A stretch of DNA of 64,000 nucleotides, taken from the NCBI GenBank assembly GCA_949357655.1, contig CASHTG010000003.1, forward strand, positions 992,001 to 1,056,000, read 5' to 3'. The stretch's first letter is position 1. Each line of letters starts with the position of its first letter. Below the pieces are notes generated by a model. It ran no database searches. It had not been told where the DNA came from and saw nothing but the letters and a program-made list of their open reading frames with translations. The DNA is from Parascedosporium putredinis. Its lineage: Eukaryota; Ascomycota; Sordariomycetes; Microascales; Microascaceae. Made by a program: the position numbers and the translations under genes. Of the stretch, positions 37,793-48,738 are shown piece after piece.

Positions 37793-40021
37793 ATGAAACG
37801 ACAGGTTAGGATAGGATGCTACAGGTTTGTTCTTCTATAATTAATCTTTCCCGGCGCAGATTGTTTCTCCTCTCGCTAACCATCGCCGCAGCGCCTTCTG
37901 GGGTGACACCCCGGCGCCAGCCGCCAGCTTGTCGAGGCCGAGGATGCTCAGCTCGACTACCTTGTGGCGGATTACCTAGCAGGTGTGTCTCGAGAGAAAC
38001 TGAATCATCATGATGAATGGGGAAGCACGAGAAGAGATTCCTACACGCTCCCACCTTTCTCAATAAATATCGAGAAAAGCTCGCTAATCGTTCTCCTCGT
38101 TCCCAGAGGTGACCATGGGCCTCCTCGCCCGCGCCTCCAACGCCCCTCCCCGGCCGGGCTCCACCAAAAGGCCCCCGGCTACATCAAAGAGTTCGCCACC
38201 TTTGTCCTGGAGCCCCTCCTCCCCCAGATCCTCCAAAAGAAGATCAAGGTCGTCACCAACGCCGGCGGCCTCGATCCCGTAGGGCTCAAGAACCTGATCG
38301 AGGACATGGCCGCGAAAAGGGCTTCGCCGATCAGGTCCGCGTGGCCGCCGTGTACGGCGATAACATCGTCGCCCGCAAGGACGAGCTCCTGCGCGAGGGC
38401 GCCTTTTCCGCCTTTAACCCTCTCAACGCCGGCGCCGGCGACGAAGAGATGCTCGGCGCCGCAGGGGAGCACGCCATCCTCAGCCTAAACGCCTACACCG
38501 GCGCCGAACCCGTGACCAAGGCCCTGCAGGCGGGCGCCAACATCGTCGTCACCGGCCGCTGCGTCGACAGCGCCCTCGTCCTGGGACCCCTGGCCCACGA
38601 GTACGGGTGGGACTACGCGCGGCTCGGCGACCAGGCCACCCTCGACCGCCTCGCCGCCGCCTCGCTGGCCGGCCACATCGTCGAGTGCGGCGCCCAAGCC
38701 ACGGGCGGCAACTTTACCGACTGGGAGCTCTCGGCCGGCAGCCCGCACGGCGGCTGGGCCAACATGGGCTACCCCATCGTCGCGTTCGAAGAGGACGGCA
38801 AGTTCACCGTCACCAAGCCGCGGGCCACAGGCGGCCTGGTGACGCGGCACACGGTGGGCGAGCAGATGCTCTACGAGGTGCTCGACCCGGAAAACTACAT
38901 CCTGCCCGACGTCGTCGTCGACCTCGCCCGCGTCACGCTCGAACAGGTCGCCGAAGACGTGGTCCGCGTCGCCGGCGTGCGCGGAAAACCCCCACCGACT
39001 GGCTCAAGTGCACCGCCGTCCGGCAAAAGGGGTTCCGCGTTAACGCCGACATGATGCTCTTTGGCGCCCGCGCCGCCGACAAGGGCAAGGTGCTCGGCGA
39101 GGCCATTCTCCAGCGCGCCCGCGCCGTCGCCGAGGCCGAACTCCGCGCCGCCGGTAAGACGGAGGATTTCGTCGGCTTCGAGTCCAAGGTCATCGTCGTC
39201 GGCGCCGAGCACTCGCTGTCCCCTGCTGCAGCGACCGACGCCGCCGCGCGCTCGCGGGAAGTCGTGGTCCGCATCGTGGCCAAGCACGTCCGCCGACACG
39301 TGCTCGACGTGTTGGCGCGCGAGGTCGCTTCGTTCGGCACGAGCAGCGCGCCCGGCATCGGCATGTTTAGCAGCGGGCGGCCGAAAATCTCGCCCAACTT
39401 CCTCGCCTCGAGCGTGCTGATTCGCCGCGGCTTCGTGCATCCGCAAGTCGTTGTCGGCAACTCGCCCCCGTGGCCGTGCCACTGGAGACGCGCGGCTGCC
39501 GAGCCGTGGTGCCGGCGGCCTCGGCGCGAGGCTTGGCTTCGTCGCCCGAGGTGCGGCGCAAGACCGTACTCACCGGCCACGGAACGAGGTGTAGCCTGCT
39601 GGACCTGGCCGTGGGGCGCTCGGGAGACAAGGGCGACACGTCCAACGTGGCCTTCATCTCCCGGAACCCGGCGTTTTACCCGTATATACTGGACCAGGTC
39701 ACGCCCGAGGTGGTGGCCTCCACCCTCGGTGAGCTGCTTCAGCCCGATAGCGCCGTCACGCGGTACGAGGTGCCGGGTGTGAACGCGGTCAATTTTGTGC
39801 TTACGAGGTCCCTCGGCGGAGGTGGACTTGATAGCATGGCGCTGGATAGGTATGGACGTTTACCCACCCACTCTCACTCATTTCGTCTACTTTGTTTGGT
39901 TTACTTTACACTTTACTGACAACCGTGTTTTTCTTAGGCAAGGAAAGGGATACGCGCAGCTTTGCCTGGCGTCGATTGAGCTGGATATCCCGCTCGAGGT
40001 TCTTAATCAAGCTAGGCTTTA
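37793..40021 (+). CDS. AtuA-family protein (DUF1446), PTS1 ARL
   Basis: Acyclic terpene utilisation protein A family. In Pseudomonas AtuA is essential for citronellol/geraniol growth; a role in cleaving the 3-hydroxy-3-isohexenylglutaryl-CoA intermediate has been proposed but is not settled. Exon 1 (37793-37824) encodes MKRQVRIGCYS, then SAFWGD. After two introns the core reads EVTMGLLARAS, PGYIKEFATFVLEPLLPQIL, KIKVVTNAGGLDPVGLKNLI, GANIVVTGRCVDSALVLGPL, TGGNFTDWE and NMGYPIVAFEEDG. The C-terminal ferredoxin-like module has the hallmark GRSGDKGDTSNVAFISRNP. A last intron near 39850-39937 precedes GKGYAQLCLASIELDIPLEV and NQARL; ARL fits the PTS1 consensus. One-base losses occur at about 37913, 38317, 38992 and 39469. 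Exons are very GC-rich at third positions. Head-to-head with the carboxylase beta gene. Confidence 0.9.
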
Positions 40022-40809
40022 GGCGTGGAGGGTGAGATGCGTAGCTATACTGTGGGCGGTTGTACTATGAGATACTCTATGTGTAGAGATAGGAGGTATT
40101 TAGTTCATCGTAGTGGAATATGTTTGAGGAAGAATCTTGAATTCAAGTGTTATATTTTTCCATCCAGAAAAGATCCCGTCATTCCCCTCTGGGTACGTCG
40201 TAATTTTCCATGATGATGATACATCACCCTCCATGAACCTAATAGCGTACTACTATCTTGCGTTCCTTCTCATCTGGTTTTCAATTCACAAATTTTAGTT
40301 CATTTCTGATCCTGAGAAGCTACACGCAGGTCATGGATTCACTGCTGGTCGTCTCGCGCATGGCAGGTCTGACTATAGGAAAACCACTAAAGGAAACCGG
40401 AATTGCGTGAAGTATCTATAAGTTGTATGCAATCCTGCTGTTTACGGTGCCGAGAAATATAGCCACGGATCTAATACTGGATAGATTGATCCATTGGGAT
40501 GTACCTGCCGTGCGCATTCTCTCAAGGATCAGAGCAGGCTTGAATCAGCAGCCAATTGGGGCTGACACCTCGGCTTGACCCACACCCCTAGCTTCAACCA
40601 ACGTCAACCTGCGACCGTTCCCAGCTCTCATCCGAGTATGGGCCAATATTAGTATCTATCGCTCGCGTCCTCGCGACCTTCATTCACCGGACTCAGAAAA
40701 TAGCCTGCGTCAATCATTTTTCTTGGCCGCAAGAGAATGCCAAATACAGCCACTCCCCGACACTCTTAGCCCCATGATCAGGAAACCTCTCCCACCTCTC
40801 GTCGCAAAC
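40022..40809. other. Intergenic, promoter of enoyl-CoA hydratase
   Basis: Between two plus-strand genes: 3' region of the AtuA-like gene and promoter of the hydratase. In-frame Met codons at 40723 and 40774 would lengthen the hydratase but lack conserved sequence. Confidence 0.5.
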
Positions 40810-41691
40810 ATGGCACCCTCCACCCCTGCCAAACCAGTCGCCTGGCTTCCCGACACCAAGCTCCAGCCCACCCCGTCCAAAGAATACGCCGTGTACCGGC
40901 ACAGAGCCTCCATCAAGATCGAGCTCACGCGCCCCAACAACCGCAACGCCCTCACCGCCCCCATGGTCGACGAGCTGCAGGCCCTGTACGAACGCCTCGC
41001 CCAGGACGCCTCCGTCTTCCGCATCTACCTGACGGGCCAGGGCAAAGTGTTTTGCGCCGGCATGGACCTAGGCGCCTCCGGCTCCGCCACCTCGGCGGAC
41101 GAGAAGCAGCACACCGCCGGCCTACGCAAGTTCCAGAGCCTCCTCCGCGCCATCGAGGGGGCGCCCCAGGTCACCGTCGCCCTCATCAACGGGCCCTGCT
41201 ACGGGGCGGCAACGGGCTCGCCTTTGCCAACGATATACGCCTCTCCACGCGCGGGGCTACGTTTAACCTGACGGAAGCCCGGCTGGGCATTTCCCCTGCG
41301 CCATCTCCCCGTCGTGGCCCGGGAATGGGGAGTACCGCTCTTCCGCTCCGCCACCCTCACGGCCGCTCCTCTCCCCGCCAGTCGTCTGCATGCCTCGGGC
41401 GCCATTTATGCGCTGGCTGCCGATAATGCGGAGTTGCAGGGCGCTCTGTGTGCCGAGCTCGAGACGACGCTGTCGGCTTGCGCCCCGGGTGCGTCGGCAG
41501 TGTGCAAGGAGCTGGCGGCGGTGGCGTGGAGGAGCCCCGGGGGCGAAGAGCAGGATGAGACGGTGACGAGGCGGTACATGGAGATGATGGCGCCGTCGAA
41601 GGAGGCCAAGTTTGGCATTGAGCAGTTTAGGAAAGGGGTTAGGACTGTGGACTGGACTAAACTGGGAGAAGGGAATGGCTCTAAGTTGTAG
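40810..41691 (+). CDS. Enoyl-CoA hydratase (AtuE/LiuC-like), PTS1 SKL
   Basis: Crotonase-fold hydratase, here proposed to hydrate the glutaconyl-CoA product of the cluster carboxylase. The chosen start (40810) gives MAPSTPAKPVAWLPD. Crotonase landmarks are KIELTRPNNRNALTAPMVDE, the oxyanion segment VFCAGMDLGASGSATS, VALINGPCYGGGNGLAFAND (with one base added to the G run 41203-41206) and NLTEARLGISPCAISPVVAR (two one-base additions near 41295 and 41312). The last motif, EARLGISPxxISP, is typical of methylglutaconyl-type hydratases and AtuE. The catalytic-loop Glu of EARLG is visible. The C-terminus ends VDWTKLGEGNGSKL, a canonical peroxisomal SKL signal. I see no introns. It lies convergent with the isomerase gene, 375 bases apart. 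Confidence 0.88.
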
Positions 41692-42066
41692 CTTGAGAGT
41701 GCGCCGAGGAAAGTTTGTTACAATAGAGAGAGGTTTCTCTGTTGCTTATACAATGTCCCTGCTAATCGGGAATGAATAATATATGAGAATACAACGAAAT
41801 CTATGCTTAGTTGCTTTAACGTGACTGCCTTATATCTTGATGGATCCATCGAGTTTAAATAGTTCTTGGCCTTGGTGTATTGGTCGACTGAAACGTGGCT
41901 GAGATGACCAACCACTGATGATGGCTAGAGAAACAACCGACCCCATGAGCGGCGGGAGATTTTCATCGTGTAACAATGAATGATCAAGACCTTAATTTAC
42001 GGGTGACTGCCTATATAAAATCAACCTCCTCAATGCGCCATCCCCATCCAATATCGGTATACTTGT
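41692..42066. other. Intergenic, convergent gene ends
   Basis: 375 AT-rich bases between the convergent hydratase and isomerase genes, probably both terminators. Nothing else seen. Confidence 0.6.
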
Positions 42067-43025
42067 CTAGATACGCGACGGGCCACGCCGGCTCTTCTTC
42101 GACTTCTTCTGCTTCTGCTCCTCCGCAAAGCCCAACAGCGCCTCGCTGCACTCCGAGTGCGCGATCCGCTCCACGAGACACTCGCACTCCCTCTCGTTCG
42201 CCGCCAGCAACTCCGCCTGCCGGTTCCCCTCCATGAGCTTCTTGGACGCGGCCAGCGCGATGGGAGGGTACGTGGCTATCCTCTCGGCCACCTCGAGCAC
42301 CTGGCCCATGAACGCGGCGTTGGAGTGCGCGGGGATGATCTTGGTGACGAGCCCGGCGGTCCAGAGCTCCGTCGCCGACATGCGCTGCCCCGCGAGGAGC
42401 AGGGCCGCGGCCTTTGGTGGCCCATGATGGCGCTGAACGTGACGCTCGAGCAGCCCTCGGGGCACAGCGCCCACTTGCTAAAGGGCGTGAAGAAGTAGGC
42501 GTCCTGCACCGCGTACACGAGGTCGTAGAGCGCGAGCGAGGTGGTGCCGTAGCCGGCGGCCGGACCGTTGACCGCGGCGATGAGGACCTTGGGACAGGTG
42601 ATGAGGATCTCGTTGAGCTCTTTGAAGTTGTTGAGGACTTCTTGCGGGTCGAATTCGCCGCCGTCTCCGCCCATGTCTCTCCCTGGAAAGATTGGGAGTT
42701 AGTTCATGTGCTTTGCGTTTGCGTGTATAAGATTGAGCTTACCTGTCGTGAAGAACTTGCCGATTCCGGTTTGTACAATCACCTTGACCTCGGGATTGGC
42801 GACGGCCCATTTCATCGAATCCAAGTAAGACTGCCCCCGGGAAAGTTAGTAGATGCCCGTGGATATTTCGGTGGTAGGAATGATTCTCGGGCCCTTTCAA
42901 ACTCATACCTTTAGTACCGTGGGGTGTAGCGAATTTCCACTTTCCGGTCGGTTGTAGGCCAGGATGGCCACGCCGTTCTTGAAGCTAGCCGAGAAGCCAT
43001 TGAGTTTGGGGATAGGATACGACAT
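42067..43025 (-). CDS. Delta3,delta2-enoyl-CoA isomerase (ECI2-like), PTS1 SRI
   Basis: Crotonase-fold isomerase that moves a 3-enoyl double bond to the 2-position, the step after 2,4-dienoyl-CoA reductase in unsaturated-chain beta-oxidation. The start at 43025 gives MSYPIPKLNGFSASFKNGVA, then ILAYNRPESGNSLHPTVLK. Exons 2 and 3 carry VIVQTGIGKFFTTG and RDMGGDGGEFDPQ. The core LIAAVNGPAAGYGTTSLALY and TPFSKWALCPEGCSSVTFSA matches the ECI signature (PEGCSS with the general-base Glu), which separates it from the true hydratase next door. The C-terminus ends KSRRGPSRI, a PTS1-type end after a basic stretch. Introns are near 42684-42741 and 42831-42908. One base lost near 42421 (GGGCC) breaks IMGPPKAAALLLAG. 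Confidence 0.87.
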
Positions 43026-43896
43026 GATGGTGCGACGGCTAGGTGTCGGATTGGCTAACTCGTCGTAAGGGCGAGTTTGCGGTTTTCCCGTTGGCAAGGG
43101 GGAAAAGCAACAAAGAAAGAAGCAAAGATTAAAAAAATTAATCAAGCCACAGGATAATATAGAGTGGGGAAAGAAAACAATCCTCATAGCCCTTGCGCGC
43201 AAGGTCGTGACACGGGCATGGTAACGTTAAAAGAACGAGATCCTTCCTCTGGGTCGCACCTCGTGCGAGCTGGCTCGTTCGGGTGGCGGTGACCTCGGGT
43301 TTGAAGATGAACGACGGTAAAGGGGGTTTCGGTCGAGAAGTGGGACCTTTGTGCCAGGTCAGCAGCTCCTTCCCAGCACCCAGGATTCGTAACGAGGTCT
43401 TCCCTCGTTGGGTCTTACCTTCCCCATGCTCTTGCTGTCGTCACTGGAGAAGGGACCGAGGGGCGGAAGTTCACCAATGGGAATCGTTCGGTTTACGGGT
43501 GACAGTGCTGGGAGGTACCCCACAGGCCAAGGCAATTTGGGGCTGGCCCCCTTACGGAAACCCCGCATCAGCGTTCAAGTTCCTCCACTGTAAGCTTATT
43601 CTCCGCTTTCGTACTGGGCTCTGGGGTAGCTTACAGGGTCATTATTGGCCAGGCGATCCAATCATACCCCTTACCGAGGTCCTGAACAGCTGCTATTATG
43701 GAGTCGCTAGGGCGAGTGTTCCCCACCTGTCACGTCAAACGTACCGCGAAGCCAGTCATTTCTCAGCAAACACCTTGTTGCTGGACGAACCTGGTCCAGA
43801 GTTACCCGGGAGAGAGCTGGCCCTGGCACAGCGAGGGAACTCTCGACAGCAGCCATTCCTGTTCCTAGTCCCGACTACCGAGACAATCCCTACCCA
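43026..43896. promoter_or_regulatory. Divergent region between isomerase and regulator genes
   Basis: 5' region of the isomerase (minus) and upstream region of the regulator beginning about 43897. I searched it for a Zn2Cys6 exon (CxxC..C) and saw none. A 210-codon plus-strand frame (43283-43915) has no domain. Confidence 0.45.
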
Positions 43897-45956
43897 GGCT
43901 CGACATCAATCATGACACCCCCACCGGCGAATGGCGGGCAGCTAGAAACGGGTGGCACCGCCGCCCCTATTTCAAGTTTGATACGAGGCTCGACTATTAC
44001 ATGCAACTGGCCGAGGAGTCCGGTTTGGCAGATGATGCTTCCAGTGAAGACGAGCATGGCCCCGGCGTAGATGCAGATGGGCCGCAGGACGCCGACATGG
44101 GCGACTCGGGAGTCCGGGGTCCTGGTCCGGCGGTTCCGGCTCCTGCCGCGACCCTCGGTGATACCGTTGCAGCGGTCGGCGCACCTCACCACGGCATGTC
44201 TCCGGACTTTCCTATTCACAGTCCCCAAAGTACCCCTGGGTCGGCGTACCCGGATGTTTCCCGGCTTTCGAACTCGGCGAGCAGCTCCGGCGCGTTCCAA
44301 GTGACGCCGGATGGGCGGAGAAGTTATTTCGGGCCGACGAGCTACGTGCATCTCGCGCGTAGTTCGTCCACCCTGTGGAATCGCCATGCGAAGCAACAGG
44401 GTAGCTCCCCGGCTCCAGGCGCTAGCAGGTTACTCGTGCCGCAGGAGAAGCAGGAGTTGGAGAACAACCTCGTCGACTGCTTCTTTACGTGGGATAATAT
44501 ATTTCTTGACGCGTTCGACGAGGGCATCTACCGCCGCGACAAGGCCCGTTACGAGGCTGGTCAGGAGTGCTTCCTCTACTCACCGACCCTCGGTTACGCC
44601 ATGTAAGTCGTTTTACAGTTGTACCAGAGCCGCGTGGCCATCCGCTCACCGCTCGTGTATAGACTTGCTGTGGGTCAATTGTATGCCTCCGACTCGGATT
44701 GGATGGCGGATGATCTATCACAAAATTTCGGCTCTCGGGCGAGAGGCTTGGTGACGGCGGAGCTCGACGCGCCTTCCGTCAGCACGGTGATGGCGCTCAT
44801 CATTCTGTGTTCTCTGAGTGCCGCGGAAGCGCTTGATGATCAAGGTAGGCACACACAGTCCACAAGATTCGGTCTCGAAATTTGACAAGTTCTTACTAAC
44901 ATGTTGGGAACAGGGTGGTTCTATTCAGGTACGAAAAAAGTTACCTCATTTCCAGATATGCACGTGGCGAGGATTTGCTAACTCGCATCGTTAGGCACCG
45001 CTCTCCGCCTGATAACAGCTCTGGGGCTCGACCAACAAGGCTCCCTATTCCATCCAGCGGAAGACCTAGCAACGCTACAACTTTTGCAGAGAAGCATCGT
45101 TGTAGGCGCGACGTGTCTTGACACGTATGTTTGACCCCGGCCCCGTCCTCTACGCTGGAGCATGGTGCTAACGTCGTTTTCCTAAAGAGCTTGGCGCGGT
45201 TGGTGTGGAAGGGTAGCCGACTTGACGTCAAATTCTCCGATCCCAGCGACCATGCTTCAAGGTATGGAAACCGCACGCTTTGAGGATCCTCGGCGTGAAG
45301 AGGAGTCGCGCTTCTTAATCTTAGGACTGATACACCGCAGTCTCCTGACGCAACTGTACGTCCAATCCCGCACATGAGCGCAGCAGGTTTAGTATGCTCA
45401 CATTATATCTAGATCCGGTGGGAGCGGTGACCTAGACGGGATCCTTGCGGCGCTCCAACGGTGGCACGCCTCATCTTTAGAAAACAGCAACCAAACAGAT
45501 ATGCGAACAATGTCACTGAGGATACAATCACTGTACGCGCCACTTCTCGCTGCTAAAAAAGAAATACAAAAACTAACCGCGCCCCAGGATGTATTATCAC
45601 GGCATCGTCATCCAGCTCCACCGGCTCCGCACGAACGGCAGCCCAGCCTCCGAGCTCTCCCACCCCACCTTTTTCCCCAAGCGTGCATCGAGTCCGCAAA
45701 CGAGATCTCGCGGCTGCAGCACGTTTTCCGACAAACGTACGGCCTGGGCCGGCTCCACCCGTTATCCACGCATCCCATGTTGGCGGCCAGCTTGGTGAGC
45801 GTGCAGAGCTTCGCGGACGCGCCGGCGCAGTCTCGGGAAGCGAGGCAGGCGAGGCAGAATGTCTTACGGTCGATCCAGGTATTTGGCGAGGTCGCGGAGA
45901 CGCTGAATGTGGGGGCACGAGCGCTGGATATCGTCATGGCTGCGCAGCGTGGGTAA
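43897..45956 (+). CDS. Fungal-specific transcription factor, no zinc cluster seen
   Basis: A regulator-like protein with a fungal middle homology region (PF04082 type). The start is unresolved. The reading frame after a possible acceptor at 43896 gives TPTGEWRAARNGWHRRPYFK, DTRLDYYMQLAEESG and an acidic segment. Then come the MHR landmarks LENNLVDCFFTWDNIFLDAF, YSPTLGYAM/LAVGQLYASDS, LGLDQQGSLFHPAEDLATL and a C-terminal FGEVAETLNVGARALDIVM. Introns are near 44600-44660, 44844-44990, 45124-45190 and possibly three more. No upstream CxxCx6C exon is visible. Either the DNA-binding exon is missed or broken, or this is a DNA-binding-less MHR protein. It lies next to the isomerase gene and tail-to-tail with another regulator. 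Confidence 0.7.
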
Positions 45957-46603
45957 GGAGGAGCAGGAGGGAAGTAGGCGTAGGCTCGTGTAACAACATG
46001 CGTAGGGTTTTGGTGGTGTTTTTAGGGTATAAAAGAGTCTGTTGATGTGCACATATAACGTGGTTTAGCTTGAAAACTATGTCACACAGGGCTGAAGAGA
46101 CCGTCTTTAGTGTAACACTTTGATTTATATGGAAGATGAATTCCGTTACACTAGACTTGAGGGCTGCTGTCGGATCCACGCGTCTTCGTTTTACCGGTGG
46201 GTAGTGCGGACGGATTTCTTCCCTACTGAGACCGCCTCAATTGTGCTATCAAGCGGCAAAGCGGGTACCAGCTAAAATGGGCGCAGGCAGCTGTAGGACG
46301 GCGCAGGTGATGCGAATACTTGTTGGCTTCTTATTCTGGTTTCTACTCCATCCCTGAAAGGAGCAATAAACGACCTGCAAATAGCAATAGGCGTTGCATC
46401 AACCTCACAAGTGCTACTTTCCCTGTCCATTGTTTCCCGGAGGTGTCGAACGTTTTGCGCATCCTGCCCCAACCTCGTCTCGTTGAGTTGGGTGGCGTGG
46501 AGGTCAGGCGCATCATGGACCGATTATGAGAGGGACCCCTACTTGTGAAGGAGAGCGTCAGGGGAGATGGTATTCGGTTTGGTCGATGCCATTTAGAGGC
46601 GCA
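45957..46603. other. Intergenic, convergent gene ends
   Basis: 647 bases between two convergent regulator genes. Nothing recognised. Confidence 0.55.
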
Positions 46604-48051
46604 TCAGACGGGATAACTGCGAAGGATTGTTTGGCTCTGCTTTTTCGGCCAGCGTAGCCAGCTCGTGAATCTCTCATCCACCAACTTTACCACTGTCGTA
46701 ATGATATGATCCATCCACCCTTCCATATACCAGCATTTGCTCATAGTCCCAAATAGTAGGGCATAATATGCAAGAATGATTAGTGGTATTGGCTCTCGCC
46801 GACGCACACAGTGGATAAACTTGTTATCTAGCCGGTAAAGCCAGCCAAAGACGAGGCCGTTCTCCGAGGGACCGTCATACACGCCGTCACCTCTCCCGTA
46901 TACGGCTTCGTAGATAACGATGAGCTGATCAAGTGCCCGTAAAAGGACCGGCGCGTTTGGGCCCTGGTCGTCGTGGACCAAACTCCGCAGCTTCTCCAGC
47001 GGTTCTTCCCAATCAAGGCGAGGGAATCCTTGGCGGACGAAAACCGGCCCCGATTCTTCGTTTGCCGGTGCGTCGGACGGGCCCAAGGGCGCCATCAACC
47101 CGGAGAAGAGTACGGACTCATCCACGGCGGCGCGGATCAATTTCAGCCCTCGAATCATGGGCAGCCACCGCGCAGGCTCTGCGTCGTCGTCGTCGCCGCC
47201 GTCTATATTGCATACAAGTAGGTCGCCCGGCGTCGTAGGCCCGGCAGCAAAGGAGCAGTAGCATACGAGGACTGCACCAATGTAGAGGGCCCCGCAGTTG
47301 TTGGGTCCGATGTTGGCCAGCTCTTTCACCATGTCCGAGACGCCCGCGGAGAAGTGCTGGTCTGCTACGGATGCCAAACGGGGTTGCCGCGTCTTGTCAG
47401 TCTCGAGAGACGCCATGTGGCGTCCCGTAACGGCAAAAATGAGACGGAGGACGAAGGGGTGGGCGAATCCGATGCGCGGCGCATTGCTCTTCCAGAACTG
47501 GACCATGCGGTCCTCCTTGGCCTTTTCATCGTCGTCTGTGGCAAAGGTCTGCGCTGTGCGAGTGAGGAAGTGGAAGAGTAGTTCTGCGTCGGCGACGTTG
47601 ATAGCGGACACGAGGCTGTCGGGCTCCGTGGACGATGCCGGGGTCAGGACGGTGGGTGAAGAGGTCGCATCAGAGGCCGCTGGGCCATCGTCGAGCGGTG
47701 TCCAATCCTTGCGTGGGCGTCCTCGACGGCGCCGTGGAGGTTGTTGTGGTGGACTTGTCTCCTCTGGCTTCTTGATGGGTTCGGGAGACATGCGATGCCG
47801 CCGGCTGAGTAGTGTCATCCAGTGAGCAGGTGATGTTGAATCGAACACAGTTGTAACAAGTTGGCCTTGCCTCATCGCACTATGCCCGAAAGAGAGTTCA
47901 GTCAAATGGCCGTTAGTCGAAGCTGAAAGGGCCAGCGAAGTTTGGGATACCAACGAACCTTGACTTTTCGCCTCTTGCAATTCGCACATCCCGCCCTCGA
48001 CTTGCGATGCGATCTCCTAGCCCGCGCGAGGTGAGTCGGTAGAGATGTCAT
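46604..48051 (-). CDS. Zn2Cys6 transcription factor with AT-hook-like motif
   Basis: A fungal regulator with a complete zinc cluster split by an intron. The start at 48051 gives MTSLPTHLARARRSHRKSRA, then CANCKRRKVK at the end of exon 1, followed by CDEARPTCYNCVRFNITC after an intron from about 47965 to 47877 (GTTCGT..GCATAG). A basic RRRRGRPRKDW segment follows, like an AT-hook (GRP core), then a middle homology region: VSAINVADAELLFHFLTRTA, MVQFWKSNAPRIGFAHPFVL, NNCGALYIGAVLVCYCSFAA and a tail ending LRSYPV. Between CSLDDTTQPAAS and PEPIKKPEETS the frame changes by two bases (about 47800-47812), not at a simple homopolymer. The true exon junction or an indel is unresolved there. Confidence 0.78.
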
Positions 48052-48738
48052 GGTCCATAGAGCAACTCGTGGTCCCCGTCAACCTTTGTCGTCCATGACA
48101 TCGAGTTTCAGATGCGCCTGGTCGGGATTGATAACGAGAGCGAACGCAAGCCCAGGGAATGGATAGAAAGTTGTTGCGAAAATTCAATGTTCGCACATGT
48201 ACCGAAGAAAAGGAGAAATCTCCGAAGCAAGCCATGCCTTTTCTGGCATAACCACTTCCTCAAACTTGGCCGTGCTTCGTGGACTGCGGTGCGTGGGACC
48301 TGTGGGGCGGATTGTTCCATGACGCGTCCACTGCCAGGGGAACCCGCCGCAAGTTATTTGTGGAATTTAAGCACCTGCGGAGGTGGCGGGATTGGCTGAT
48401 TATTCGTATTTCGAATGCGAAAAACCAGGGCGAATTTTCGCATTCACGATGCGAAAAATGCATCCACTTACACATCATGCTTCATTCGCTCCCCGTTCCA
48501 TCACGAATGGCAAAGGAGGCGGGGCATCGAGAGTAGCCGCGACAGTAGATCATTCAATGGTCTTTTTTGACGTATTCGATTGTATAAAAGACAGACTCAT
48601 TCCCGGCATCCAAGATGTAAACACATCAGCTGTAAAGTCCCCCTGGCACAAACCGCCCTATCTATCTACTCCTTGCCACTTCTCATCTTCTTGAGTCTTT
48701 ACCATCTTAGCCCTTTGCATTGCAAATTGCAAGTCAGG
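48052..48738. promoter_or_regulatory. Divergent promoter, regulator and RTA1 gene
   Basis: 687 bases between head-to-head genes. Holds the inverted repeat at 48413-48445 and a TATA-like TATAAAAG near 48582. Confidence 0.5.
48413..48445. promoter_or_regulatory. 11-bp inverted repeat with 11-base spacer
   Basis: GAATGCGAAAA and its exact complement TTTTCGCATTC flank 11 bases. A further partial copy (GATGCGAAAAATGC) lies just downstream at about 48448-48461. The three TGCGAAAA units in about 50 bases look like a regulator binding cluster in the divergent promoter. Confidence 0.4.
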
